Of a stretch of 64,000 bases of DNA, positions 27,535 through 36,761 are shown one piece after another. Both the position numbers and the translations under genes were made by a program. The stretch's first letter is position 1, and every line of letters starts with the position of its first letter. Below the pieces are notes generated by a model. That model saw only the letters and a program-made list of their open reading frames with translations. It was not told where the DNA came from and ran no database searches. The DNA is from Candidatus Poribacteria bacterium (lineage in GTDB: Bacteria > Poribacteria > WGA-4E > WGA-3G): contig JAPPES010000005.1 in assembly GCA_028824125.1 (NCBI GenBank), forward strand, positions 6,228-70,227, given 5' to 3'.

Positions 27535-30081
27535 ATGAGGAAAACTCGCCGAATATTGGACTTATGTGAAACAATGTTGTACAATAAGTTATTTAGCACA
27601 AGCCATTATATTCTGCAAATGACATTCTGTCTTTTAATATTAGCTATGCACGCGGGGGCGGCAGCGGTACCGATTGTTGTATCTGGCAACCCCAGAGCCA
27701 CCGTGCAAATCGGTGCTAACGCTTCAACACAAGAGCGGTTTGCTGCAGCCGAAATCCGAACTTTTATTGAAAAATGGACAGGCGCGCAACTTGAACTTCG
27801 CACCAATCAACAGTCAACGACAACGCGAACAGTTATCGTTTTAGGGACACCGACCTCAAATCCTACGATCCAGTCGCTTCGCACAAAGATGGATTTAGCG
27901 TTATCCGAAAAACTGGGTGATGAAGGGTATCAGATTAAATCCGCTGATCTTGGAACAGAAATCGTTATTGTCATATCTGCCCGGACGCCGCGCGGTGTGA
28001 TTTACGGCGCATACACCTTTATTGAGGCATGTATTACCGAGTTAACAGGTCTTAAACCTGTCCATCCTGATATAGCAGTGGAGCGCGCACCTTCGCTGTC
28101 TTTGCCGCAGTTAGACACAATCTCCCGCCCATTTTATCCTATTCGCGCAGTATTGGAAATAGATGATCCGGATTGGCTTGCAAGGCAACGTGTGAATATG
28201 AGCGGGGGTGAAGGTGTTTGGACAGGAACCGGGATTGAAGACGGATTTGGCACTGCCTTCAAATATGTGGACACTCCCGCATTTTCAGAACTGCAAGATG
28301 AACCGCGCTCACAACGATTGAAGAGAATCGAAACGCTCCAAAACCGGTTTAATGCGCTGAGAGACCGTGGTATTGATGCGTACCTATTTATGTATTTAAC
28401 AGGTGAACCGACAGAAGCACTTATTCAAGCGCGTCCCGATCTGTTGGGACCAGAAGTGTTATATGGGGCATCAAGGAACGAGGTTTCTTATCGTCCGTTT
28501 TGCTGGTCAAAACCGGAATTCCACACGTTAGCACGCCAATTGACACAGGAAATTGTGAAGACCTACCCGACCCTTGCGGGCTTTCACTTGCGATCTTGGG
28601 GGCATGAGACGCGGGCATGCAATTGCCCCGAATGTGGTGACCGCTCTCCAGAAGGACAAGCGAAACTATGGGAGGTCTACTTCACGATTATTAAAGCCGC
28701 ACAGGAAGTCCGACCCGATTTCAAGTTTTACATTTCAGGCTATAACAGAAGCTGGCTGCAAGACCCCGATGGTGACTATGCACGCCAATTACCGAAAGGC
28801 ACGATTTTTTCGCAAAAATGGGGGGCGGACGGAGAACCGATCACTGATCCGAATATTCCGATTGAGCAGATGAACACGCTCGGAGAGATGGGACACCGAT
28901 TCATCGTGCTTTCACATGATGTTGAAGAGGTTATGCCGTTCTGGATGCTTGAAAGCGATCTGTTTGTTCAAGGGGTGCGTCAGCTTGCGAACTCGCCTGA
29001 AGTTGTTGGGTTAAGCGGGTTTACTGTGCAAGGCGCAACGCAGGGTTTAGGTTACCTTGACCGCCTCGTAAGCGCGCGTATTAATTGGGATATGCAACTT
29101 GACCACCTCCAGCTAATGCATAATGAATTGATGGCACGCTACGGCAACACGGAGGCAGCTGACTTGATTCTCAGCGCGTTACGGACCAACGGTTGGACGT
29201 TAGCCAGCTACTTTTCAGATTATGCAAGTTCGCTTTCCATCGGTGGCACTTACGGCAGCGGGTCCGCGGGGTTAGCCACGCGGTTTTGGAATCTCATCGG
29301 GCCCAATGCGGTGAAAAATACATTGGCAATCCCGGAATTAAAAATTGCACAGACAGCTGTCCATCGATTCACAAATCTGCTTGCACCGCAACAACGCGCA
29401 GCAAATGAGATACGAGAAGCAAACGAAATCGCTGAACCGGTAGACCTTGCAGCAGCACAAGATTTGACGGATGCACTGCATTTAATGCGGCTGTGGGTGT
29501 TGCTATTTCAGAGCCGTGAAAAATTAGTAGAAGCGATTACCCTCGGCTATGAACGTAACACTGGTAGTCGGATTAACGCTAAACTTGCCAGTGCAGCGGA
29601 GTTTTCAAAATCAATACAACCTTTAATTAAGCAATTTAACGAATTTGGTCCGCTTTTCGGGTATTCGCATCAGACAAATGAGGTGGAATTGGTAAAGACC
29701 TTAAAAGAAGAGGTCGCATTTCTATCCAGTTTCGACTACCGAACGCTCCAAAAACATGACGAAACTTTTTCACCCGAAGAGACCGAATTGCGTATCTCTG
29801 ACGTCTACAATTATCCGAACCCGCTCAAGCGAAAAACTACGTTTACCTATCTACTGACACTTGAGGCGGATGCGGTGGAGATTACGATTTATAATGTGTC
29901 CGGACGGCGTATTCACGTTTTGAAAGATGTTTCCGCGAAGGAAGGATATAACGAGGTGTCATGGAACGCACAAGACGCGGATGGCACACCGCTTGCAAAC
30001 GGTGTCTATTTTTACAAAGTCCGTGCTGTGCTTGACGATAAAAAGGCGGAGAGTATTCGCCGATTGGCTGTGATTCGGTAG
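27535..30081 (+). CDS. Secreted glycoside-hydrolase-like protein with C-terminal sorting-type domain
   Basis: An 848-aa exported protein. A hydrophobic export signal lies at about 30-46 (TFCLLILAMHAGAAA); an internal ATG at 27574 may be the true start. Residues 48-170 resemble the N-terminal zincin-like domain of GH20/GH67 enzymes: FAAAEIRTFIEKWTG, then SARTPRGVIYGAYTFIE. The middle has a probable TIM-barrel-like region including GFHLRSWGHETRACNCPECG, whose cysteines are unusual. The last 90 residues form a YNYPNP-type module ending NGVYFYKVRA, of the FlgD-Ig or type IX sorting kind. Substrate is unknown, probably a polysaccharide containing uronic acid or amino sugar. Confidence 0.75.
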   Translation: MRKTRRILDLCETMLYNKLFSTSHYILQMTFCLLILAMHAGAAAVPIVVSGNPRATVQIGANASTQERFAAAEIRTFIEKWTGAQLELRTNQQSTTTRTVIVLGTPTSNPTIQSLRTKMDLALSEKLGDEGYQIKSADLGTEIVIVISARTPRGVIYGAYTFIEACITELTGLKPVHPDIAVERAPSLSLPQLDTISRPFYPIRAVLEIDDPDWLARQRVNMSGGEGVWTGTGIEDGFGTAFKYVDTPAFSELQDEPRSQRLKRIETLQNRFNALRDRGIDAYLFMYLTGEPTEALIQARPDLLGPEVLYGASRNEVSYRPFCWSKPEFHTLARQLTQEIVKTYPTLAGFHLRSWGHETRACNCPECGDRSPEGQAKLWEVYFTIIKAAQEVRPDFKFYISGYNRSWLQDPDGDYARQLPKGTIFSQKWGADGEPITDPNIPIEQMNTLGEMGHRFIVLSHDVEEVMPFWMLESDLFVQGVRQLANSPEVVGLSGFTVQGATQGLGYLDRLVSARINWDMQLDHLQLMHNELMARYGNTEAADLILSALRTNGWTLASYFSDYASSLSIGGTYGSGSAGLATRFWNLIGPNAVKNTLAIPELKIAQTAVHRFTNLLAPQQRAANEIREANEIAEPVDLAAAQDLTDALHLMRLWVLLFQSREKLVEAITLGYERNTGSRINAKLASAAEFSKSIQPLIKQFNEFGPLFGYSHQTNEVELVKTLKEEVAFLSSFDYRTLQKHDETFSPEETELRISDVYNYPNPLKRKTTFTYLLTLEADAVEITIYNVSGRRIHVLKDVSAKEGYNEVSWNAQDADGTPLANGVYFYKVRAVLDDKKAESIRRLAVIR

Positions 30082-30086
30082 GGGTG

Positions 30087-30166
30087 TGTTGTCTGAATCG
30101 CGGATGACGCGGAAAGTGATTTTGTGTTTTCCAATCCCGTTCCGCGCCCTCCGTGATTCAGACACT
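30087..30166. terminator. Long imperfect hairpin after the glycoside-hydrolase-like gene
   Basis: GTGTTGTCTGAATCGCGGA and TCCGTGATTCAGACAC form a long stem with an inner CGCGGAA/TTCCGCG pair, right after the stop codon. There is no clear T-run, so it may be a repeat rather than a terminator. Confidence 0.45.
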
Positions 30167-30187
30167 GTATACGTTTTAAGTACCTAA

Positions 30188-30425
30188 CCGCACCATAAGC
30201 GTCAATTTAACGGATAAATCCATTGTGACAGTGTTTCAGTCCCGTAGGGACGATATGTTTATAGAAAAATGTTATCCCACCCTCTTGAGTTCCGTAGGAA
30301 CGACATAAAAGGATAAACATATCGTCCCTACGGGACTAAAGAACTGGGGGGTACTCGTTTTCTATAAACATATCGTCCCTACGGGACTAAGGAAAATACC
30401 GAATTTATTTTTATCTTCATATAGT
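30188..30425. repeat. REP-like quartet with mixed element ends
   Basis: REP-like units are at 30236-30264 and 30283-30306 (forward) and 30312-30341 and 30361-30390 (reverse). The left flank (30188-30230) matches the TIR of the 36229 and 44217 elements. The right flank (GGAAAATACCGAATTTATTTTT to CTTCAT) matches the terminus of the 37264 type. It looks like a mosaic of two element families. Confidence 0.75.
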
Positions 30426-30502
30426 TTGTGCTACAGGTTGCGTAATCTGCGATTCAGACAATATACCTTAATATATATGTAACTCCGATGTTAATTTTCG
30501 CT

Positions 30503-30570
30503 GTTGGAGGGGTTTGTAACCCCGATCTTCAGTCTGTATATCTGAAATCGGGGTTACAAACCCCTCCAAC
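30503..30570. repeat. Long perfect palindrome, GTTGGAGGGGTTTGTAACCCC type
   Basis: A 24-bp inverted repeat (30503-30526 with 30547-30570) separated by 20 nt. A short relative, GGGGTTAAAAACCCCTCCTACAG, lies between the XPB and Bax1 genes near 45988-46014. Confidence 0.75.
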
Positions 30571-30692
30571 AAAGATGTGAGATCGATTCAGACAAATTTA
30601 TCTTTTAAACCGGAATTTTCGCAAATTTTTACAAAAAATGCAGAATTTTCTCCAAAAAAGGTGTTTTTTCCTAAAATTCTTGTAATTTTAAG

Positions 30693-30805
30693 TTGACTTA
30701 TAACGTAACATAGGATACAATATGTCTTGTAATGAATCGCAAGACATGGTATAATGTAAAAAAGTGGAAATTTAATTTGACTTAAATTAAATTGGGTGTT
30801 ATCAT
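30693..30805 (+). promoter_or_regulatory. Sigma-70-like promoters, upstream group
   Basis: TTGACT (30693-30698) with TACAAT (30716-30721) at 17 nt; TATAAT (30750-30755) preceded at 17 nt by a weak TTGTAA; and TTGACT (30777-30782) with TATCAT (30800-30805) at 17 nt. They precede the tandem array at 30939 and point toward the 1549-aa secreted protein gene. Confidence 0.5.
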
Positions 30806-30811
30806 TAATAT

Positions 30812-30916
30812 ATGTTCAAGAGAAAGACTTCAAAAAAACGGAGTAGCGAACGAAAACCGAAACAAACGAATATATTCCGAAATGGAGTCCGATTTGGACT
30901 ATTTATTTCAGTCTAA
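30812..30916 (+). CDS. Possible leaderless 34-aa basic peptide
   Basis: An ATG at 30812 opens a 34-codon frame starting MFKRKTSKKRSSERKPKQ, very basic, and ending at TAA 30914-30916. The TATCAT at 30800-30805 would place the transcription start at or next to this ATG, so translation would be leaderless; no SD is seen. It has no recognisable family. It may be chance within a regulatory region. Confidence 0.25.
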   Translation: MFKRKTSKKRSSERKPKQTNIFRNGVRFGLFISV

Positions 30917-30938
30917 GGCAATTAAAATAAAATTTAAT

Positions 30939-31043
30939 TTGACATTATATTAATTTTAACGTATAATTAGTTGACATTATATATTTTATGAGTGTATAAT
31001 TAATTTGACATTATATATTTTTGAGTGTATAATTAATTTGACA
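30939..31043 (+). promoter_or_regulatory. Tandem array of near-consensus sigma-70 promoters
   Basis: Units of about 33 nt repeat head-to-tail. TTGACA is at 30939, 30971, 31005 and 31038. TATAAT is at 30962-30967, 30995-31000 and 31028-31033, giving spacers of 17, 18 and 17 nt. The fourth -35 has a weak TAATCT at 17 nt. The array lies about 300 nt before the large secreted protein gene and would give very strong or buffered transcription. Confidence 0.75.
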
Positions 31044-31334
31044 AAGTGCAGACGTTGTGATAATCTGCACTGGACAATGTAGATTGAAAGGTCTTGCGGA
31101 TTGAAACGAAGCACTGCTTCGTAAGTTCAAGATGTAAGAATGGTAGCTACAAACGTGAGTTGGAGAACCGCACCTATTTCAGTTGTGATGGAAAAACGAG
31201 TGTGGTAACAATTCACACAGGTAAACAGGTTATCCCTGTTTTAACGTATTTTGAAATTGGAAATTGAGATTAACAGGATTTAATTTCCCTGAATCTTTAA
31301 CTTGAATTTAAAATAACTTATAAGGAGTTTTATA
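31044..31334 (+). promoter_or_regulatory. Long 5' leader of the 1549-aa protein gene
   Basis: A non-coding leader of about 300 nt. Small hairpins are visible at 31107-31121 (CGAAGC/GCTTCG), 31200-31218 (GTGTG/CACAC) and 31223-31241 (AAACAGG/CCTGTTT). I do not recognise a known riboswitch. A strong SD (AAGGAG) stands just before the ATG at 31335. Confidence 0.4.
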
Positions 31335-34300
31335 ATGTTATTGTCAAATAGATTGACATTTTGTATAACAAGTTTGATGGCGCTACTGCTATTGGTAGCA
31401 GTGCCGGTGATGGCGCACACTCCGGGAGCAGGTCATGATGCCGCTCACGATGGTGATAATCCTGCTACTACTGATGTTGTAGAGACAGATTTTGCAGAAG
31501 AGGTGAATCACACGCACACAGCCGCGCCAACGATATCTTCTATTACGGCAGTTGATACGAAGGGTAGTCCTCCAGGAACTACTACCCCTACAGCTGATAC
31601 CGTAGTCAGTAATGTGAACGGCATGAAGATCGTGCTTGTAGGTGGAACTGATCTAACGGCAGCTGGTCGTTTACTTGTTGCGGTTGCTGATGCTGATGCT
31701 GATGGTAACACACCTCATACGCTTGATGCGGGTATTTTTCAATTGAAAATCACGTTTGCTCAGGATGTGTATCCCGTAGCCGCGGCTGGTGAGGCAGCTA
31801 ATGCAGCACCCACTGTTGCTCAAACGGATGTTTTTACTGGTGTTACGATTGTCGCAGCAGCAGCAGACGCAGCTGGAGTGAATATTGGAAGTTTCTTTGA
31901 GGTTGGCACACTTACACGTGTAGAAACAAAAGAGGCTGATACTATTGCTAATACTCCTGCTGAATATTCTAAAAGAGAATTTCTTGTGCCAGTTACGATT
32001 AGTGAAACAAATGCACGCACTTTAACGCAGATGCGGCTCCCTGTATCGTTTTGGGTAAACGTAGCTGCTGATCAAGTCTTTTCCTTAACGGCCCTTGACG
32101 GCCCTAATATAGTACAAGGTCGTGGAAACGCAGAACACACGACACCAAATCCGTTCATGTTGAACGGTTATGTGGCACCAGATCCTCCAGGTCCAACACC
32201 TCGAGAAACTGATGCACCAACGGTTACCATAGCAAAACCCGCTACAGTGACTGCCCCAGGTTCTACAGCGAATTTGAATTTTGTGCTAACGTTTAACGAA
32301 GCGATTACAGGACTTGCTGCAAGTGATCTTACGATTGATGGTGGAACATTTGTTTCAGCAACAGCAAACGACGCTAATACAGTTTGGACTGTCGCTGTTG
32401 ATCCCACTGGTGATCCCGCTAACACAGAGGTTACGGTAACGCTTAATGATAACTCCGTATCAGACGAAAGCGGAAACCGTTATATGCAGCCAACTGCTGG
32501 CCCTGATAGTGCGAGATATGATACCGTTAACCCGACAATACACCCAACCGCTACAGGTACTATTACGGGTGGAGCAGGAACACTTAGCATCACTTTTAGT
32601 GAAGCATTAGGTTCTGGTGCTGGCGGTTTCATGAATGCAGATATTGATAGAGTGAATAGTACTGTGTTATTAACCAACACCGAACCTACTATGGCTGCAA
32701 CACAACCGACAGATGGCACGCAGGTCTGGGAATTGATGGTTACAAACGTGACTGGGTCACAAGCTATAGTTGTTATTCAAGCAGGTTCAGTTATGGATGC
32801 GGCTGGTAATCCACTGTTGGCGGATACGATTGTCACATGGACACGTACTCCAGATCCTGATCCTGAATCAGATGTCCCGGTTGTTACGGTCGCACTTGCA
32901 GGTGGTATGACTTACATCGACTCTGTGAGTGGTGGTAATGTCATGATCACAGCAACTGACAATGTCGCTGTTACAAATGCGGTGATGGATGCCGAAATTA
33001 CTGTCACAGGCGGTAGTAAAGGCATGATTAGCAATGATATGATTATGGTTACGCCGAACGTTGGTGCAACAACAGTAACGGTAGCGGTAGCTGCTGGTGC
33101 TGCGATGGATGCCGCTGGAAACGGCAGTGCTGCTGTTTCAATGGAATTCAACGTCGGTCCGATCTTCACTATTCCTGCAAATACTATTTTGGTTGTTACC
33201 AAAACTGCAGGGATGACTCACAATTATGTTTCAGACCAACCGAGACTGCCGATTAACCAGAATCCGCCTACCCCAGCTCCGGATATTGAAACGGCTGTTT
33301 GGAGTAATATGCCGGATTTAGAAGTGCTGTTTAGCTTTGATCGTGGTGGTAACGGTGGTACACTGAACTTAACGGAAGCAGCTGGTCAAGAGGAACTTGG
33401 GCAGTCACGCGATGGCGGCAATGGTCAACATCAATCTGTCCGTATATCTGAAGTGATGTGGGCATCCGATCTTTCCATGCGTGGTGCGCAAAACGACGCA
33501 GAAGCCGCTGAACAGTGGATCGAAATTACCAATAATACTGGCGCGGAAGTGAGCATCTTCCTGTTTGCCAGAACCGGTAGAGATTCTGCTATTAACGTTG
33601 ATGATGTAGAAGACAGAGTTGGTAATGCGTATGACGGTAGTCCTGGTAGTGCAGGATGGACCGTTCCCGGACAGAACGGTAATAGTTATACAGGTGTAGA
33701 TTTTGTCTCCATGCACAGAAGGTGGGATGGTGCCCATAGTCGTGGTTACGTTAACGGTACGTCCAAAGGTCATTGGTCTGCATCTGATCAGGTGTATCTG
33801 ACATTGGCGACAGGCAACCCGAACGATGGTAATCTTTATAATTATAAAGGTTCACCAGGGCGTCCACATAGTATTGGGCTTCCGAAACCGAGCACACGTG
33901 CTGGTGTAACACAAGTTCCGTCCAGTCCGGTTATCATTAACGAAGTTGCAAACCGTTCAGATTCAGTACGCCAATATGAATGGATTGAACTCCGCAATGT
34001 TACCGATAGCGAAGTCAATCTACGGAATTGGATGATTTCAATGGCGTTTAAAGATGGTAATACCCCTGTTGATCGTCCATTGGTTCAGTTCCCGAATAAT
34101 GATAGGGCTAAGATCGCACCGCAAGGCGTTATCCTACTACTTGCCTCTGATCCACGCCATGACGATGAACACCCGATAGCTGTCGGCTACAACGTTGATG
34201 GCGGTCCTCCAAGTGATCAGGTAGACGGTCTTGGTCTGATTGTTGAAGGTAGTAACCGTCAACCACCGAGACAGAAAGTCATTAACTTTGAAAATGGTGG

Positions 34301-35984
34301 TATGCCTGATGGTGGCGATTTCATCCTGATCTTGCGTAGACATGACAACTATGAAGGTCATAGAGCCAACCAGGATGGTGGCAAAGGTGTTGCTGAAACC
34401 TCAATATTTGGCCAGAACCCGAGAGATATTGACAAAATTATTGATATTGCTGGGTCCCATAGAAGTTTGGATGCTACCAACTATCCAGGAACAGCACCGG
34501 CAGATCTCAATAAGACGACTCTCTGGCCATTGGTCAACTTCAACAACGATATGAGACCACATTATGGACATGGTGACCTGAATCACAGACGTCATAATCG
34601 TCTTGAAGTAAACCGTGTGCGTTATCGTCAGCACGTTAAGACAACCGCGAAAAATGATCACGATGGTGGAACTCCCGGTAACCGTGCCGGCACTGGTGTC
34701 ACACACAAGAACGAAGATGTTGGGCACTACGCTTTCCGTGATGCCTATTATACTGGTCTCGGTTATAAGCGCACAGCCAGAATAACAGGTGCCCATAACG
34801 GAACACCTGGATACAACGGTAATGCCGTTGGGAATACTGGTGTTGTTAAAGGCAATGCTACGAGTGCTACGGTAACCATCAGTGAGATCATGGCTTCCAC
34901 AGGGCGTGATGCCGATAATCCTGTTTTACCGCAATGGATTGAACTCTACAACAGTTCACCGACCGACGCGGTTAATCTCAGAAATTGGAAACTGCGCTTT
35001 GAAATGCTTAACGCTGATGGTAGTCCGATGGATAGTCTGATGACCCTTGACTTAAATAAAGGGCGCGTCAAAACTATCGCCCCACAACAGACAGTGCTGA
35101 TTGTGGCGGGTAATGCCAGACAAGCGAATAGTGATGCAGCCGCAGGAACGGATGTCTTCAACGAAAATCGTGTCTTCAATGTCTTCAGAGATTATGGCGG
35201 TGCGAATAAATTCGGTGCGAACACACGTTATATGTTCTTCAATCCGAAAGCATTCCACATGGCACTCTTGGACAAAGATAACAAAGTCGTTGACGCTGTT
35301 GGGAACCTTGACGGGGATGCTCGGACAAGTGATACGAATACATGGGATTACCCCGAAGGCATAGCCGAAGACGGTAACCGAACGTCCTTCATCCGTGTCT
35401 ATGATGCCGGTAAAGCACGCATGGCCGTGAACACAGATGCAAGTAATGTGATGCCTGTCTTCGGAACCGGCGACGGGAAAAAGACAGACAACGATGGCAT
35501 TGATGCCAAGTGGGCTTGGATTCCTGCAGTGAATACTGAAAGGCAATTCAAAATCACTATCCGTTCCACATGGTACGGCGTTGAAGATGATTACGGCACA
35601 CCGAACAACCGTCCTGGTATGGTGTTACCGGTTGAGTTGTCGTTCTTCCGTCCGACACTTGAAGATGGCGTAGTAACTGTCCGTTGGACCACCGAATCCG
35701 AACTTGACAACGCTGGATTTAATATCCTCCGTAGTGAAACTCGAGACGGTGAGTACACGCAGGTGAACGCTGAGATGATCCAAGGTGCTGGCACCACAGG
35801 TGAAAGAAGTACCTATAAATGGGTTGATCCGACCGCTAAACCGGGCGTTGTTTACTACTATCAAATTGAAGATGTGTCCTTTGCTGGTGAGCGTCAAGCC
35901 CTTGCCATAACCAAGTTGAAAGGCTTAATCTCAGCAGAGAACAAACTTACAACAACGTGGAGTGAGCTAAAAGCTTCACAATAA
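31335..35984 (+). CDS. Very large secreted protein with Ig-like and lamin-tail domains
   Basis: A 1549-aa exported protein, signal peptide residues 1-27 (ALLLLVAVPVMA). About 285-610 contains SbsA-type Ig-like repeats marked by FVLTFNEAITGLAASDLTI, LSITFSEALG and VMDAAGNP. Three lamin-tail-like domains follow, each opening with an ISE or INE strand: RISEVMWASD (about 695), VIINEVANRSD (about 862) and TISEIMASTGRD (about 1182), with the repeated WIEL(R/Y)N and VNLRNW motifs. A fibronectin-like segment starts LPVELSFFRPTLEDG near 1430. The protein ends ENKLTTTWSELKASQ. Such architecture suggests a cell-surface or matrix protein. A tandem promoter array precedes it, implying high expression. Confidence 0.85.
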   Translation: MLLSNRLTFCITSLMALLLLVAVPVMAHTPGAGHDAAHDGDNPATTDVVETDFAEEVNHTHTAAPTISSITAVDTKGSPPGTTTPTADTVVSNVNGMKIVLVGGTDLTAAGRLLVAVADADADGNTPHTLDAGIFQLKITFAQDVYPVAAAGEAANAAPTVAQTDVFTGVTIVAAAADAAGVNIGSFFEVGTLTRVETKEADTIANTPAEYSKREFLVPVTISETNARTLTQMRLPVSFWVNVAADQVFSLTALDGPNIVQGRGNAEHTTPNPFMLNGYVAPDPPGPTPRETDAPTVTIAKPATVTAPGSTANLNFVLTFNEAITGLAASDLTIDGGTFVSATANDANTVWTVAVDPTGDPANTEVTVTLNDNSVSDESGNRYMQPTAGPDSARYDTVNPTIHPTATGTITGGAGTLSITFSEALGSGAGGFMNADIDRVNSTVLLTNTEPTMAATQPTDGTQVWELMVTNVTGSQAIVVIQAGSVMDAAGNPLLADTIVTWTRTPDPDPESDVPVVTVALAGGMTYIDSVSGGNVMITATDNVAVTNAVMDAEITVTGGSKGMISNDMIMVTPNVGATTVTVAVAAGAAMDAAGNGSAAVSMEFNVGPIFTIPANTILVVTKTAGMTHNYVSDQPRLPINQNPPTPAPDIETAVWSNMPDLEVLFSFDRGGNGGTLNLTEAAGQEELGQSRDGGNGQHQSVRISEVMWASDLSMRGAQNDAEAAEQWIEITNNTGAEVSIFLFARTGRDSAINVDDVEDRVGNAYDGSPGSAGWTVPGQNGNSYTGVDFVSMHRRWDGAHSRGYVNGTSKGHWSASDQVYLTLATGNPNDGNLYNYKGSPGRPHSIGLPKPSTRAGVTQVPSSPVIINEVANRSDSVRQYEWIELRNVTDSEVNLRNWMISMAFKDGNTPVDRPLVQFPNNDRAKIAPQGVILLLASDPRHDDEHPIAVGYNVDGGPPSDQVDGLGLIVEGSNRQPPRQKVINFENGGMPDGGDFILILRRHDNYEGHRANQDGGKGVAETSIFGQNPRDIDKIIDIAGSHRSLDATNYPGTAPADLNKTTLWPLVNFNNDMRPHYGHGDLNHRRHNRLEVNRVRYRQHVKTTAKNDHDGGTPGNRAGTGVTHKNEDVGHYAFRDAYYTGLGYKRTARITGAHNGTPGYNGNAVGNTGVVKGNATSATVTISEIMASTGRDADNPVLPQWIELYNSSPTDAVNLRNWKLRFEMLNADGSPMDSLMTLDLNKGRVKTIAPQQTVLIVAGNARQANSDAAAGTDVFNENRVFNVFRDYGGANKFGANTRYMFFNPKAFHMALLDKDNKVVDAVGNLDGDARTSDTNTWDYPEGIAEDGNRTSFIRVYDAGKARMAVNTDASNVMPVFGTGDGKKTDNDGIDAKWAWIPAVNTERQFKITIRSTWYGVEDDYGTPNNRPGMVLPVELSFFRPTLEDGVVTVRWTTESELDNAGFNILRSETRDGEYTQVNAEMIQGAGTTGERSTYKWVDPTAKPGVVYYYQIEDVSFAGERQALAITKLKGLISAENKLTTTWSELKASQ

Positions 35985-36068
35985 GGTTAAATTCAGGGAT
36001 ATTTAACCAATTTCTCCTCACGATAAGGACGCTGCAGATTCTTATTGAAGGAAAATCTAACTAAACAA

Positions 36069-36123
36069 TTCCCATTTAGGAGGCTGCTGTAATTTCCGGT
36101 GCAGCACCTTCCTAATGTGGAAT
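36069..36123 (+). terminator. Imperfect hairpin after the 1549-aa protein gene
   Basis: Arms ATTCCCATTTAGGAGG and CCTTCCTAATGTGGAAT pair with few mismatches, with GCTGC/GCAGC inside. It lies 85 nt after the stop codon. Confidence 0.5.
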
Positions 36124-36141
36124 GTGTAGCTAACCTAACCA

Positions 36142-36187
36142 AAAATAAAGTCGGGGCATTGCTTGCAATGTCCCGACTTTATTTTTT
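36142..36187. terminator. Bidirectional terminator hairpin
   Basis: AAAATAAAGTCGGG and CCCGACTTTATTTT flank a GCATTGCTTGCAATGT centre, with A-tract on one side and T-tract on the other. This is the textbook form of an intrinsic terminator usable from both directions. Confidence 0.75.
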
Positions 36188-36228
36188 GCAAAGTAGTAGG
36201 CACACTCCGTGTGCCGTTCACCCTCTCT

Positions 36229-36562
36229 GGTAGGTGCGTTTTGTAAACGCACCATAGCCGTCAATTTAAGGGGTAAATCCATTGTGGCAGTGTCTTCAGT
36301 CCCGTAGGGACGCAATGTTTATAGATATGAAATGTCCATATGTCTTTAGTCCCGTAGGGACGATATGTGTATCCCAACGACATATTTTCTACATATCGTC
36401 CCTACGGGACTAAAGAGGCGTTGTTCAACGTTTTTCTATAAACATATCGTCCCTACGGGACTAAGATGTGGACAGTTCCAATCGTCATGCCTATTCGAAG
36501 GGCTTTTAGGACAAGAAATATTTTCTTAAATTGACGCCTATGGTGCGTTTTGTAAACGCACC
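36229..36562. repeat. TIR element (type A) with four REP-like units
   Basis: The outer ends are the palindrome GGTGCGTTTTGTAAACGCACC, then a TIR CATAGCCGTCAATTTAAG (left) with its inverse CTTAAATTGACGCCTATG (right, 36525-36542). Inside are REP-like units forward at 36294-36324 and 36344-36370, and reverse at 36391-36415 and 36436-36465. No coding frame lies inside. The same layout recurs at 44217-44538, so this is a MITE-like non-autonomous element. Confidence 0.8.
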
Positions 36563-36714
36563 GATCCCGCACGATAACGCTGGCGAGGTTTCCTAACCTC
36601 GCCGATGTCCAGGTATTTGATTTCTTCCGAACCTCGCCACATTACTGATTTATTTTCTTAAACTTCATTCAAGGGGGAATGCGTAAGTCCTGCCTGAGAG
36701 CCGTCACATACCTC

Positions 36715-36744
36715 TTGACATTACCTTAACGATTATGCTATACT
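36715..36744 (+). promoter_or_regulatory. Sigma-70-like promoter inside the TIR-bounded unit
   Basis: TTGACA (36715-36720) and TATACT (36739-36744) with an 18-nt spacer, just upstream of the reading frames at 36762 and 36892. Confidence 0.6.
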
Positions 36745-36761
36745 AAAATATATCTGATGAG

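Noticed and set aside
36294-36465. CRISPR-like array of about 30-nt repeats with about 20-nt spacers
   Set aside because: Only two units in each orientation, followed by inversion of the repeat; spacer lengths vary, there are no cas genes, and the same quartet recurs at several places. It fits REP-like elements.
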